Source: Pycnopodia helianthoides (Eukaryota; Echinodermata; Asteroidea; Forcipulatida; Asteriidae). Taken from it: a DNA stretch of 64,000 bases. Below, one piece after another: positions 24,501 through 32,968 of the stretch; position 1 is the stretch's first letter; each line of letters opens with the position of its first letter. The stretch spans positions 6,085,501 to 6,149,500 of the forward strand of contig CM063260.1 in assembly GCA_032158295.1 (NCBI GenBank). The letters are read 5' to 3'. The position numbers and the translations under genes were made by a program. Below the pieces are notes generated by a model. The model made no database searches and was not told the origin of the DNA. It saw only the letters and a list, made by a program, of their open reading frames with translations.

Positions 24501-26927
24501 AAATTTTATGTGGGTGTTATTTGAAAGCTCTTATCCTGATCAATTTGATGAGCAAATAAATCCAGTTTTTTAGTTTTGAGGGAGGAAGTGCCCAGGTTCG
24601 GCACATTTTGATGGCATTGATCTCATTTTCCAATCCTCCCGTAGAATCGTGACATCGTGGAAAGAAAGCCTCGGCAAAGTGAACCGGAAAGCGGCCGAGG
24701 CCCTCGCGGATCCCACCCAGTATGAGAACCTCTTCGTCGGGCTCAAGGAAGCCTTCAAGGGAGAGGAGTACCTGAAGAAGGCTAAGAAGACCTACCCCGC
24801 CAGTGCGTACCCAGACGTACCGGTAAGATCCTTGTTCTCTCACTGGGGATTAATAAATAAGTTCAATTCACTTGACACCAGGGCCCAATTTCATAGGGCT
24901 GCTTAAGTAAAAAAAGTAGCTAAGCACAACAAAATGATGCTTACCAGAATAAGGTTACCAGCCAAAATACCATGTACCATTTGTGACTGGTATCCTGCTC
25001 ATTTCTGCTAAGCAGGAAATTGTTAAGCAATAATTTCTGCTGAAGCAGCTCTATGAAATTGTGCCCAGATATCTATCAAACTATATTTGGCCCTTTATGC
25101 CCCCCAACCACCTTTAACAAAATAAAACTTGTCTAAATTGTCTTAATTATCTCTTTGTAGTATTGTATCGTATTGTAAGCCAATAGATGGGTTGCACATG
25201 ACGTCATTGACCCACCCTCTTTGATGAAAAACAATGGAACATGCACGCTTATACGCGCTGCGCACAACTCTCGACCAAGGATAGCCTTTCACGCGTGCAT
25301 GTTTCATTAACGATGGCTGCCAATGCAAGGGTCTATGCTACACTTGCCATTTCGAGAGTCAAATTGCACAAATTGTGTACAAGTTGTATTCTCTTTTTTT
25401 GTATGCCTTCTTTTATATTGCATTGTCAGATTTGTACTCTTGTTTAGTTTTTTGTCAGTTTTATTATCTGTGATTGTTGCAATTTTTACTATTTGCATTT
25501 TTGGCTTTTGTGCTCTAATGACGGGGAAAAACACTGTGCATGTTTTCATGATGAATAATTAGATCTAATCTATTCTAATCTATTCTAATCTAATCTAATC
25601 TAATCTGTATGATAAGCGTGTAAACAGAGTATAAATCACTCGGGGACATTGACTCCCAACAGTATTGTGATGTTGATGTCATTTGAATCGGGTCATTATA
25701 TACAAATGTTGTATTTAATTTATCGTGCAATTTAATTTATGTTTTTGTCATATTTTTAGTTGATTAAATTTGTACACAGTCCTGCGTGGTTCCGCTACAA
25801 TGGACCCTTGTCCTGGTCTGTTTGTGTTTCTCCATTAAGAAATTTGTGATAAAGTGGTTGTTATATGTATTTATTTTTATGGTCACTTTCAGAGCACTTC
25901 GGAGAGAAACGTTTTGGAAGAGATGGAGGCAGCTCTAGAAAGTGGAGGCTTTACCGAGGTGAGTCTGACAAATCTAAATGGGAAAGTACGATACCATTTG
26001 TTTTCTTTTTGGAAGAGCAAATAACTTCCTCTAGTTTTTGATAGATACACCATACAACCAACCTGTGTTAAAGGTGTCATACAGGGATAAAAAATGTTAT
26101 TGTTTAATTTTAGTCTGAAAGCTTACTGATTATGAAGTCCATACTAGAACCTGTTTTTTTATGTAAAATATTTCCCTCTGAAATAAAGTCATATTCAAGA
26201 AAACTATCTGAAAACCTGAAAAAACCCAAATACGCTGATTTGGGTTGTTACAACCAATATTGAGGACAATGTGTTTACATGCTGAAAATTGTGCATGGTT
26301 TTTCACTATTTTCTCCTGACTCGCACAACTGATTGAGCCCAAATTTTCACATGTTTGTTATTTCATGTACATTGGTTGATCACATAAAATGTGAACACTG
26401 TCTGCGACTATTTTGTCAGCTCAATCAATCCTGTATAATACCTTTAATTTCATAAAATTCAAGTTATGTTGACAACAACAAAAGGATTTTGTGCATGTAT
26501 TATAGGACTTATTTTAGTTGTGGCAACTGAGGATAAGGAACACTGATTTTAGGGTCTTCAAATGTTATTTCCTCAACTCTGACAGTTTTTCAGGTGGATT
26601 TTTTTTTCTGTAGGAGTGGTTCTGGTATTCACTCTGTAAATACAATGAGCTTTCAGACTGAAAGTAGTAATTGTTGGTAGCAATAATCACCAAACCTCTA
26701 CCTTGTCTTCTGTTTAATGTTAGGACCAAGAAGTCGCAGACCAGCTAGTATCAGAGGACCCAGTTGAGGACTCGCCGGCTGTAGAGCCGAAGGCGCCTGC
26801 TCCTCCTTCACAACCAGAAGCAGTACAGGAAGACGATTTAGATCTAGACTTAGACGATCTCAATATTGATGACAACGTTGGAGATACAGGAGACATCAAC
26901 TTAGATGACGATTTCTTAGAAGATTAA
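5780..26927 (+). CDS. COPB2: COPB2, coatomer subunit beta' (22 coding exons, 916 aa)
   Basis: Beta'-COP is a subunit of the COPI coat. It binds dilysine retrieval signals and helps shape vesicles moving from Golgi to ER. Coding exons: 5780-5782, 6997-7017, 8037-8153, 8878-8964, 10945-11071, 11523-11671, 12598-12744, 13151-13250, 13654-13796, 14404-14503, 15907-16006, 16513-16623, 16938-17026, 18190-18296, 19681-19824, 21162-21292, 21715-22033, 22403-22617, 23649-23741, 24645-24822, 25893-25958 and 26724-26927. Every junction is GT-AG and the phases join without a stop. The protein starts [21 protein letters not shown]40 strand ends such as LWDWDKK, IWDYQ and VWHAN mark the first propeller (about residues 1-300). 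A second propeller and alpha-solenoid follow, then an acidic tail with DLDLDLDDL. The length is close to human COPB2 (906 aa). The start is fixed by the single ATG directly before a GTAAGT donor, which rejoins the conserved PLRLDIK exon. UTR limits are not resolved. Confidence 0.97.
7300..7570 (+). mobile_element. Degenerate tRNA-derived SINE, COPB2 intron 2
   Basis: The body is similar to the better copy at 23757-24090. Shared parts include the GGGGCAAGACACTTGAACTA-like segment, AGAGATTATTGATGTGAATG and a GCTGGTGCTGCAT stretch. The tRNA-like head is badly decayed. Confidence 0.5.
7600..7960. repeat. Interspersed repeat, COPB2 intron 2
   Basis: Similar sequence appears at about 57776-58120, 33990-34200 and 30841-31000. 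Shared landmarks are a conserved AAACCTGTGAAA-to-AAGCTCAATC segment, a TTTCAAGCAAAACTATTTCAAG segment split by drift, and a terminal TGTGCACACCCTTT. It is probably a non-autonomous DNA element. I could not define clean ends. Confidence 0.5.
8677..8745. repeat. Left-end fragment of the GGGCCCAATTTCATAG miniature element
   Basis: It carries the terminal repeat GGGCCCAATTTCATAGAGCT and the adjoining AGCACAAAAAGT, but lacks the opposite end. It is cut off by a poly-G run near 8745-8756. Confidence 0.6.
9490..10252. repeat. 241-bp tandem duplication, second copy carrying an insertion
   Basis: The unit starting GTATTCCAATTGCGG at 9490 is repeated at 9731, a period of 241 bp, with very few differences. 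The first copy reads straight through a single TTAA at 9707-9710 into CAGGTCCCAATG. In the second copy the same TTAA is split by 282 extra bases (see the separate entry). Both lie in COPB2 intron 4. Confidence 0.9.
9953..10234. mobile_element. TTAA-flanked miniature inverted-repeat element (piggyBac-like target)
   Basis: It is bounded by TTAA at 9949-9952 and at 10235-10238. The ends are imperfect inverted repeats: CTCGTTGACTGCCG on the left and CGGCAGTCAACGTG on the right. Internal palindromes with TACTCGTA occur on both sides. It has no coding capacity. The matching unoccupied TTAA site is present 241 bp upstream in the tandem copy, which proves the boundaries. Confidence 0.85.
10340..10670 (+). 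mobile_element. 3' end of a non-LTR retrotransposon (LINE), degraded
   Basis: A fragment with [17 protein letters not shown], followed after a frame shift by THLFN, resembles the C-terminal end of CR1/L2-type ORF2 proteins, where an L-W-N-x-L-P-x-x-I-R motif is common. An untranslated tail with AAAGCGCCTAGAGATAACTT and a TATATAAATTG end follows. It has stops and frameshifts and is not functional. Confidence 0.6.
11085..11300 (+). mobile_element. LINE 3' tail fragment, COPB2 intron 5
   Basis: It encodes [12 protein letters not shown] and YNLDCFKRN in one frame, then a tail with TAGCCCCTTACTAAGATGG. The same coding end and tail recur at 58205-58420, so the two are copies of one LINE family. 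Confidence 0.6.
12129..12562 (+). mobile_element. tRNA-derived SINE ending in an ATT microsatellite
   Basis: The head has A-box-like TGGCGGAGCGG and B-box-like GGTTCGAGTCC spaced as in a leucine-type tRNA. The body carries the family's GGACGTAAAGCC and GTGCATT-type segments. It ends in about 50 bp of ATT repeats at 12510-12562. It sits in COPB2 intron 6, just before the exon 7 acceptor. Confidence 0.7.
12950..13090 (-). mobile_element. Degenerate monomer of the Asn-like tRNA element
   Basis: It shares GACCTC, GGATTAACGT, CTCTACCAACTGAGCTAG and TTGTCAATATCTTTGTTC with the tandem array at 19911-20766. Only one unit is present and it is more decayed. Confidence 0.55.
14525..14940 (-). mobile_element. 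tRNA-derived SINE, full-length, COPB2 intron 10
   Basis: On the minus strand the head begins near 14937 (ATGTCGTGGCCGAGCGG), with B box GGGTTCGAGTCCC. The body includes GGGACATAAAGCC, and the tail has GAGCGTCACTGAGTGACGG near 14560. It has the same family structure as the copy at 12129, in the opposite orientation. Confidence 0.7.
15158..15490. repeat. Internally duplicated copy of the CCCTC-ended TTAA element
   Basis: It starts TTAACCCTCCTACTGTCTGACC, split by two bases of drift from the copy at 20789. It contains repeated blocks of CAACCACTGAGATTTAGA and ATGCCAGCCTGCAATATGG. The block structure suggests two or three partial internal duplications. I could not find a clean right end. Confidence 0.55.
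16036..16272. repeat. 68-bp minisatellite, about 3.5 copies, COPB2 intron 11
   Basis: AGGATTTGAAACTTTGCAT begins at 16036, 16104, 16172 and 16240, an exact 68-bp spacing. Units differ at only a few bases. The array starts about 30 bp after the exon 11 donor. Confidence 0.92.
19095..19205 (-). mobile_element. SINE 3' tail fragment, COPB2 intron 14
   Basis: The segment GTATAGCGCACGCATCCACC with AGGGCGCTTGGACAT resembles the 3' part of the SINE copies at 14525 and 44808. The tRNA-like head is absent. Confidence 0.4.
19911..20766 (-). mobile_element. Tandem array of three tRNA-like units (316-bp period) with 13-bp target duplication
   Basis: The units begin at 19921, 20237 and 20553. Each holds a minus-strand tRNA-like module (about 19997-20065, 20313-20381, 20629-20697) with TAGCTCAGTTGGTAGAGC as D-arm and A box, a GTT-type anticodon loop and GGTTCAAATCCC as B box. 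The third unit is truncated and ends in an inverted copy of the unit's own GTATGGGGTTGAAC segment (20730-20753). The whole is flanked by TAATTATTATGTG at 19911-19923 and 20754-20766. It lies in COPB2 intron 15. A retro-inserted multimer is the simplest reading. Confidence 0.85.
20789..21010. mobile_element. TTAA-flanked miniature element with CCC/GGG ends
   Basis: It has TTAA at 20785-20788 and 21011-21014. The left end is CCCTCTTGCTGTCTGACC and the right end GACAGTAGGAGGG, imperfect inverted repeats with the CCC start typical of piggyBac-type ends. It is 222 bp long and non-coding. Further relatives lie at 15158 and as a fragment near 19627. Confidence 0.75.
21430..21682 (-). mobile_element. 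tRNA-derived SINE, degraded, COPB2 intron 16
   Basis: The minus strand has a decayed head (CATGACCAAGCGG) and the family body with GGACGTACAGCCG and GTAAAAGAACCCAGAAC. It ends close to the exon 17 acceptor. Confidence 0.55.
22687..22878. mobile_element. GGGCCCAATTTCATAG miniature TIR element
   Basis: The ends are GCCCAATTTCATAGAGCTGC and its inverted copy near 22858-22878. The inside carries AAGGTTACCAGCCAAAGTAC and GGTATCCTGCTCA. It is non-coding, about 190 bp. Siblings lie at 24881, 29543, 35977 and 37785, with a fragment at 8677. Confidence 0.8.
23023..23376. mobile_element. TTAA-flanked miniature element, AGGCAGTGGATAC family
   Basis: It has TTAA at 23019-23022 and 23377-23380. The ends are AGGCAGTGGATACTTTTGG and CCAAAAGTATACCCTGCCT, which are inverted. 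It holds a central hairpin around AGGCTTCAGGCATGAAGCCT. It is non-coding. Related sequence lies at 32492, 32969 and 52535. Confidence 0.8.
23757..24115 (+). mobile_element. tRNA-derived SINE with ATT tail, COPB2 intron 19
   Basis: The head is GTCGTGGCTGAGCGGTCAAG with B box GGTTCGAATCC. The body holds AGAGATTGTTGATGTGAATG and GGTGCTTTGAGCGACC. It ends in TTATTATT repeats at about 24082-24130. It is the cleanest member of its family here. Confidence 0.7.
24324..24644 (+). repeat. Tandem duplication of the 3' end of COPB2 intron 19, including the splice acceptor
   Basis: AGGCCTAAATT begins at 24324 and again at 24495. Both copies run through GTTATTTGAAAGCTCTTAT and CAATCCTCCC to a TAG. The first copy reads CCCATAG|AATC at 24485 and the second CCCGTAG|AATC at 24644. 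Only the second leads into the conserved exon 20 frame, so the first is a decoy acceptor. A shorter relative lies near 18080. Confidence 0.8.
24881..25066. mobile_element. GGGCCCAATTTCATAG miniature TIR element
   Basis: It has the same ends and core as the copy at 22687, with GGGCCCAATTTCATAG on the left and an inverted CTATGAAATTGTGCCC on the right. It lies in COPB2 intron 20. Confidence 0.8.
25561..25605. repeat. Short TCTAA-type tandem repeat
   Basis: Repeats of ATTCTAATCT and ATCTA run for about 45 bp. It is a simple microsatellite-like array in COPB2 intron 20. Confidence 0.8.
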
Positions 26928-28940
26928 TCCAATTGCACACTTTTCTCTTTTAGATATTAAGCATCTGACACTATTCCTACGCTCCAACGTTTTTGTACCA
27001 TGTCTGATTTGTGGCAGGAACTGGCAAAATTTCGATTCGACGTTGACTTTTTTGATGCAAAGACTCCAGGTCTCGTGAGAAATGTCACCTTCTGTCGAAA
27101 GAATCACCTTGGAATGGTGAAACAAGAAGGGAGGTTTAGGTTGAATTCCGCACAAATTTATGCCAGCTTTGCAGCTAGAGGTAGCAATAGGCCTGGAGCA
27201 GGAGGCCACTAGCTTTGTGGGTCTCGAAACCTGCTCTCGGTCTCGAGACCATCTCAAGACCTTTTGTTGTTGTCTCAGTCTCGGGTCTCGGGCTGCAAAG
27301 GTCTCGGTCTCGGAAGGGCTGGTCTCCCCCTCCGTCTCCCCCTCGGACGTCAAGGTTTTCGTTCTTTTGACTTCCAGGTCTTGACTACAACACCGGAGGC
27401 CACTGAAATTACATAGCGACTTACTGACAATTGTACATTCCATGCGGTTGTGTCTCCCGCCAGCCAGAATTATTGAGTGTGTTGGAATAGTGCAGATAAT
27501 TAATACCATGCTATTGTACAGTACATTTATCTAACAGTAGAATTTATTCCCCTTTGTTATGTCACATTCAATACTAAATGTATAGTCAAAATTCTCACTT
27601 CTGGGTTTCATTTTGGAGGCAGTCATTTATGAAAGTATAAAATTGACTGTTCTGCAGACATCTACTCTAGAATGTGGGGGAGGGTGGGTTCAAATCCCAC
27701 CTGTGGTCCCCCCCCCCAGGACCTGGATTTGGGGGGGGGGCACTGAGTATACAGTGCTCAATACACATCGGTGTAGGGTTAAACAAAAATGCTATTCTGG
27801 AAAAGAGATTGATTAAGTTATTGGCTGTAAGGCGATAAATGATCAATAGTTTGTCATATTTATGTAAAAAATAATGCTTTCCAAACAAGGTTACAAAGTG
27901 CTGCTGCACAAGCTTTTGCCATGATGACTGGTTGAGTATTTAAATGAAACAATCTTTAAATCATTTTGGAACTTGGTAATAATTCTTTGTAGAGTGGATA
28001 ACTCCTGTTTCTCTTTCAAGACCGAAAGGATAGTTTGGTGTCACATGGATAGACTGTAGGACTTGTGTTCACAAGGTTGTGGGTCCAAGTCCAGATCTAA
28101 CCGATGTTTGGATGTTTGCTAGGATTAAGTTTGTCCTCTAGCTAAAAGGAACTACAATTGATTCTTTGGTTGAGGTCATAGTCTGTGTCATTGAACCAGT
28201 GTATGATGGACATTACAGACACTGGCTGTTACCAACTTGGGTTTTTTCCTTTCCAAGAGGATCGTTGCCAAGCTCACATGGAGGAAAACAAAACCCCACA
28301 ACAATACATTGTATCAAGCTTGTACTAATGGGTGACAAATGGCAGACTTTTATCCGATTCCAGTTTTTTTCTTCAACTGCCTGGTGAACAAAATTGCTGT
28401 TATTTTCTTCAGATATGAAGAAATCCTGCTCTTATGATCTACTTCTCTAGCGCTGAGGATACTGTTCCCAAAAGCTCATTGAAATTAACAACTTCTGGGG
28501 GTAACTGTTGTCAATTCAACATACCACCTAAAATTTGGAGCCAAGTTTCGGACCTTTTTGTCAGCATTTACTCTCACCCCTTGCATGGGGTTAGTTAGAA
28601 TTCAACAAGCAGCAAGAAATGTCGAGGATGTAACATTTTATTCTGCATAAAACTTGAAAGACGAATTAGTCGTCTGTGGTTTTATTGTATGAATACATTT
28701 TGGATTATATTATTGCATTTATTAATATCATAGACAGGTTAAAACTCTGTGAACTTTTTTTTTTTTCAATAATGTATCACGTGATCGTGATTTTGATTGG
28801 GGAGGGGGCGGTCAGTCGTTTTACCTTGTTGAGATTCGGGATATGTGTAGCTTTTATAAAATCTACAGAAAGAGGGCAGTATAAATGTAAAATGTGAAAC
28901 TAATTCAATGTTCGTTTTTGTAATTTATTCATTTTCCACA
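26928..28940 (+). other. COPB2 3' UTR and downstream flank
   Basis: There is no convincing gene. I found no canonical AATAAA between the stop and 28940, so the end of the transcript is not placed. It contains the GGTCTCG element, G- and C-runs near 27705-27740, and a segment at 28370-28500 that resembles 13260-13400 in COPB2 intron 8. Confidence 0.5.
27211..27394. mobile_element. GGTCTCG-rich short element flanked by 10-bp direct repeats
   Basis: GGAGGCCACT occurs at 27201-27210 and again at 27395-27404, framing 184 bp built largely of GGTCTCG-like words. The right end is GGTCTTGACTACAACACC, and the left end looks like a decayed inverted match. It lies about 280 bp past the COPB2 stop, so possibly inside the 3' UTR. 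The size of the direct repeat is near that of hAT-type insertions. Confidence 0.6.
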
Positions 28941-28948
28941 GTAGTTAA

Positions 28949-29305
28949 GTTCAACCCAGGCGACTTCAAAGAACATATTTTCCCAAACATAATATGACTT
29001 TATTCTGTACCATGTTAAAACAGAAAAGAGTTTGTTCCATTTTATGGAAACTTGTGTTGCCAAAAAAAAGCTGTAAAACACAAGGTCTATGTTTTGCTTT
29101 AACTGACGATAAAAAGAGTGGAGTTCACGCGTGGATTGATATTCCAGGTATTTACACACGAATATATTGTTACATAAAGGAAGATGTTATTGCAAACAAT
29201 CCCCCCACAAACTATCAGTCAGCCAAGGATCGTGTGTATCGCGAACAGCCAGAACTGATAACAAAAAACCACTTGATTGACAAACCATGTGAAATGTTGT
29301 TCTAA
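28949..29305 (+). CDS. Unrecognised ORF followed by a poly(A) signal (candidate terminal exon)
   Basis: The frame opens after a TAA near 28946 and stops at 29303-29305. AATAAA follows at 29397-29402. A possible acceptor lies at 29023 (TTAAAACAG). The product contains SCKTQGLCFALTDD, GVHAWIDIPGIYTRIYCYI and NYQSAKDRVYREQPELI. The PGIYTR stretch recalls the C-terminal end of trypsin-like proteases, but no catalytic region precedes it. Composition looks protein-like and the 3' signal is well placed. It could also be a relic of a transposed gene. I do not assign a function. Confidence 0.3.
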   Translation, partial: VQPRRLQRTYFPKHNMTLFCTMLKQKRVCSILWKLVLPKKSCKTQGLCFALTDDKKSGVHAWIDIPGIYTRIYCYIKEDVIANNPPTNYQSAKDRVYREQPELITKNHLIDKPCEMLF

Positions 29306-29542
29306 ACTTTCTGCAGTTATGTTTTATAAACATTTAATGTTGGGGTATTTGTCAGCGATAACTCGGTATGTATAAAAGGTGGGCTTGTGAAGGTCAAATA
29401 AAAGGAGACTTTCTGGTCAATGTTGGCTGTGATTCGTTTTTGGTTGATTGTACTCGGTAAGAGGGGGGGGGGGGCTACTTTCTTGGTATCCTTGATTATT
29501 TTCATCCAGAACTCTTCGGCGAAGGAATGTTGTAACTAGGAG

Positions 29543-29718
29543 ATAGAGCTGCTGAATCACAAAAAGTAGCTAAACTAAAAACATTTGTGCTCACTAGAAT
29601 GAGGTTACCAGCCAAGTTACCATGTCACGCGTACATTCTGTGGCTGGTATCCTGCTCTGTTTTGCTTAGCAGAAAGTTGTTAAGGATATATTTCTGTTTA
29701 GGCAGCTCTATTGGGCTT
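29543..29718. mobile_element. Degraded GGGCCCAATTTCATAG-family element
   Basis: It retains AGAGCTGCT, AAAAAGTAGCTAA, AGGTTACCAGCCAA, GGTATCCTGCTC and an inverted GGCAGCTCTAT end. The outer terminal bases are lost. Confidence 0.55.
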
Positions 29719-29719
29719 A

Positions 29720-32487
29720 GGGTGTGAAGGGGAGTCTATTGTATGCTGCCGCAGAATGATGCAGTCTGTAATGGTAAGGGGGGGGGGGGTGGGGCAGAAT
29801 TTGCGTAGGTTTTTGTCTTCGTGGTGGCCTATTGTCTGATAATGCGTGGTGTCCATTGTAGACTTTATGATGGATGGCAATGGACCCTGTGATGATCAAG
29901 TTAGACGATTGTATCGTCTTGATTTTGCGTGAATTTGTAAATATTTTTGTTTTTAAATGAAACGAGCAGCTCCCATTGATATTACATCTTCCAACAGAAT
30001 TTGCTTGAATGTTTCGAGAGTAGATATTATATTAGAACATGCCGCTGTCAAAAGGGATTTTGTACCCCGGTGACTCTGTCTTCCTACCTCCATGGTCCTA
30101 CCCACTCCCCCCACACCCCGGTGATTCGGGCCCCCACACCCCGGTGATTCGGGCTCCCAACAGAGCGAATTGTGTAGAAATTTGGTCTGATAGCGCCCTC
30201 TTCTGACTCAACTTCAGACTATGTTAATTTATCTTACGGGGGACACTCTCGCACAAACTTGTTATAGTACTTCACCGAGTGACGTCTGTAACTAAGACTC
30301 CGTCACCGGACTCACCGACTCGCTCGTCATGCGAGGGATAGGGTGACCTTGGGTCACTCGGGCATAAAAATCAGTCGAGGCGTTGCAGAGGATTGTTTTG
30401 ACTAACTTCTCACAACAATCGATTACGGCGAGCATTTTATCTGGAATCATCTACGCGGGCTCGGCTAGGTGTTGACGGAATTGCGAAGTTGAGAACAAAC
30501 AAACGAAACAAATAGGGCTTAAAAAAAATGGAACAATCCTTCAAAAACAGGCGAAACATGAAGGGGGTTGGTGGGTAAAGCGAGACCGATGTTTAAATAC
30601 AAAGTACAAAAAATGGTTATATTTGTCAGTGGTTGCAATCTGAAAATCTTACTGGTAAAAAAGAAAGCATTTCGGCGCAGGATTGTTTCGGGAGCTTTCA
30701 GATAGAAACTTATAAATGCCCCCCCCCCCCCGAGATACTGTACTTTGTGATTGCTATTGGTAAACAAGAGGTAATTGTCAGAGACAAGTATCTGCACTTT
30801 TTGCAACCCAACAAACCTGTGCTTGTTCAAAAAGCTCAATCGGTCATCGAAGTCACAAGTTTTGGACTAAAAACTTCAATTGTTGTATTAATTTCTCAAA
30901 AACTAGCATTTCATGCAAAACAAATTCTAAGGAAGTTTTTTCCATTAATAGGCCTACTATCTTTTTACCATGTAAGAAGTGTGACAATTTATTTTAAAAA
31001 ACGAGGGTAAAAAATTATAATTTTGTGCAAACCATTTAACATGTGCCCATGTTAGTTTCGAGAAAAAGGAAAATGCCTGGCAACATCTCTGCCAGGCATT
31101 TCGCAACTACTATTTAACAACTGCCATTTCGCAATTCGAGAAATCGTAATTTTTCTCAGGTTATTAATTTTTCCAATTGTTACTAGAGGAATTGAACAAA
31201 TCGGATCTTCCCCAAACAATATCTTGAAGATATGAGACATGCACCCTATGAACGTAGACACAGCCTGTTACAAAACTTGTTTTAGTCATAATGTTTAAAG
31301 TTTTGTTAATTAAATGTTTTGAATAATGTTGTTAGCTAAATTTTAGATTTAAAACTGGTTCTGAAATTTCGTTAGTTTATAACTGTGTGTCGTTTGTCAA
31401 TGGTTATAAACAACCGAAATTAGAATCACCTGTTGCAAACTGCTTACCAACCAAAAGGACCTGTGGTATAAATGCAAAAAAATAGTTAACGGCCCGACGC
31501 TTCGACCCTAGCAGGGTCTTTCTCGAAGGCTAACAACCAAAACCAAAACATTAGGTTGTAAAAGCCATTGATATCGGCAATGCAAGTTCCAATATGTTTG
31601 GAATTACTTTTTGAGGCCTAACCTCTCGAATCTATGAAGAAGAAGAAGAAGAAAGAAAGATATTACCTTAAAGTCACATGCTGCTATTTATTTGAGCGTC
31701 CTTCAACCGAAGAACAATGTGTTGAGTAATAGTGTGTGGTTCGCAGCGTGATTGGCAAACATCGCCGTGGGGGCCGCTGCCCACGCGTGAATGCTGTCAG
31801 ACACGGTGATCGACAGGCTCGGTGATCTACCTTCGCTCTTTTTAGCGAGTACCCCCCAAAACAGAGTTGTTATCAACGATGGCTACTTTTAACCACAATG
31901 TTTGCCAAAATTAGTCACAACATCATGGTAACATTGACGTAAATAATTCTTGTTGCAACATCTAGAAATGCATTGACTTTCAATGTTCGTATTTCAACGA
32001 GCTTCTATGGGCCTATTCACAAACTTTCTTTTAAAAAAACCCCAGTTATTAGCCCTGTTCTGGTAGATTTAAGGACCCTCACTGTTTAGCATTCTTGCCA
32101 TGCAAACACCTTGGTTTTTTACCCCTAATAACTCGCAGTGCTTTATTTTAAATTTTGTTGATAACGATTCCATTTGTAATGTGAATTGGTCGCCTATATT
32201 GCAGTTAGATGTTTTTCGTCACTGTACATTATTGTACATTTTTCTCAAAGCCATGTTACTATAATTGAGTGCCCTTCACTATTTGTCTGTTTCCTAAATT
32301 GTAGCATCAGGAGATCAACCTGACAGTTTGTGTCTTCCTGATTGTTATCATTGTACTTTAGTATCCATACATGTGAAAATGAAATAAGATTAAGCAAAAT
32401 GTACACAGTGTATGCCTGTTAGATTGTATGTTGCAAGCTTTCACAAATATTCGTTGAACCATTACATGCAATTGTATGCAGTGACAG
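29720..32487. other. Intergenic stretch without a recognisable gene
   Basis: It holds poly-G and poly-C runs (29780, 30721), a doubled CACCCCGGTGATTCGGGC near 30112-30150, and fragments of the interspersed repeat seen at 7600 (30841-31000). It also contains a CGACCCTAGCAGGGTC hairpin motif near 31502-31518. The open frames are short and repeat-derived. Confidence 0.5.
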
Positions 32488-32491
32488 TTAA

Positions 32492-32575
32492 AGGCAGGAT
32501 ATACTTTTGGTAATTGTCAATATTGTCAATTGACCGATATACTCACTTGGTGTATCCCAACATATGCATCAAATA
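32492..32575. mobile_element. Left fragment of an AGGCAGGATATAC-type TTAA element
   Basis: It is preceded by TTAA at 32488-32491 and matches 32969-33053 closely. It is interrupted after about 85 bp by the element at 32580. Confidence 0.7.
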
Positions 32576-32579
32576 TTAA

Positions 32580-32964
32580 AGGAACATTACAGAATTGGTA
32601 AGACAAAAATTTGTAAAATATACTTTTTTATCACAGATTTACATAAAACTTACACGGTCTAATGATGATGGTAGTAGAAAACATCCCTTGAAATATTTCT
32701 GTCTGAAATGCCATATTTGATGAGAAATGAATAAACTAATTTTCCGATTGGAGTTTATCGCTCAGTGAGCGTTTTATTCATTTGTTGAATCTATATGATT
32801 TCATGCAAACGTGTAATTGGTTTTCACTATTTTCTCGTGACCCAGATGGCCGATCGATCTCAAACTTCTACAGGTGTGTCAGTTTATGTATATGGTGGAT
32901 TACATAAAGTGCTTACACTGCCAGCAACTGTTTTGTTAGCAAAAACCAATTCTGTAATGTTCCT
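32580..32964. mobile_element. TTAA-flanked miniature element, AGGAACATTACAG family, copy 1
   Basis: It has TTAA at 32576-32579 and 32965-32968. The ends are AGGAACATTACAGAATTGG and its inverted copy, and it is 385 bp long and non-coding. Near-identical copies lie at 38837, 42470 and 59745. Confidence 0.9.
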
Positions 32965-32968
32965 TTAA

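Noticed and set aside
28949..29305. Trypsin-like serine protease
   Set aside because: Only a PGIYTR-like stretch is present; no catalytic histidine, aspartate or GDSGG serine region precedes it.
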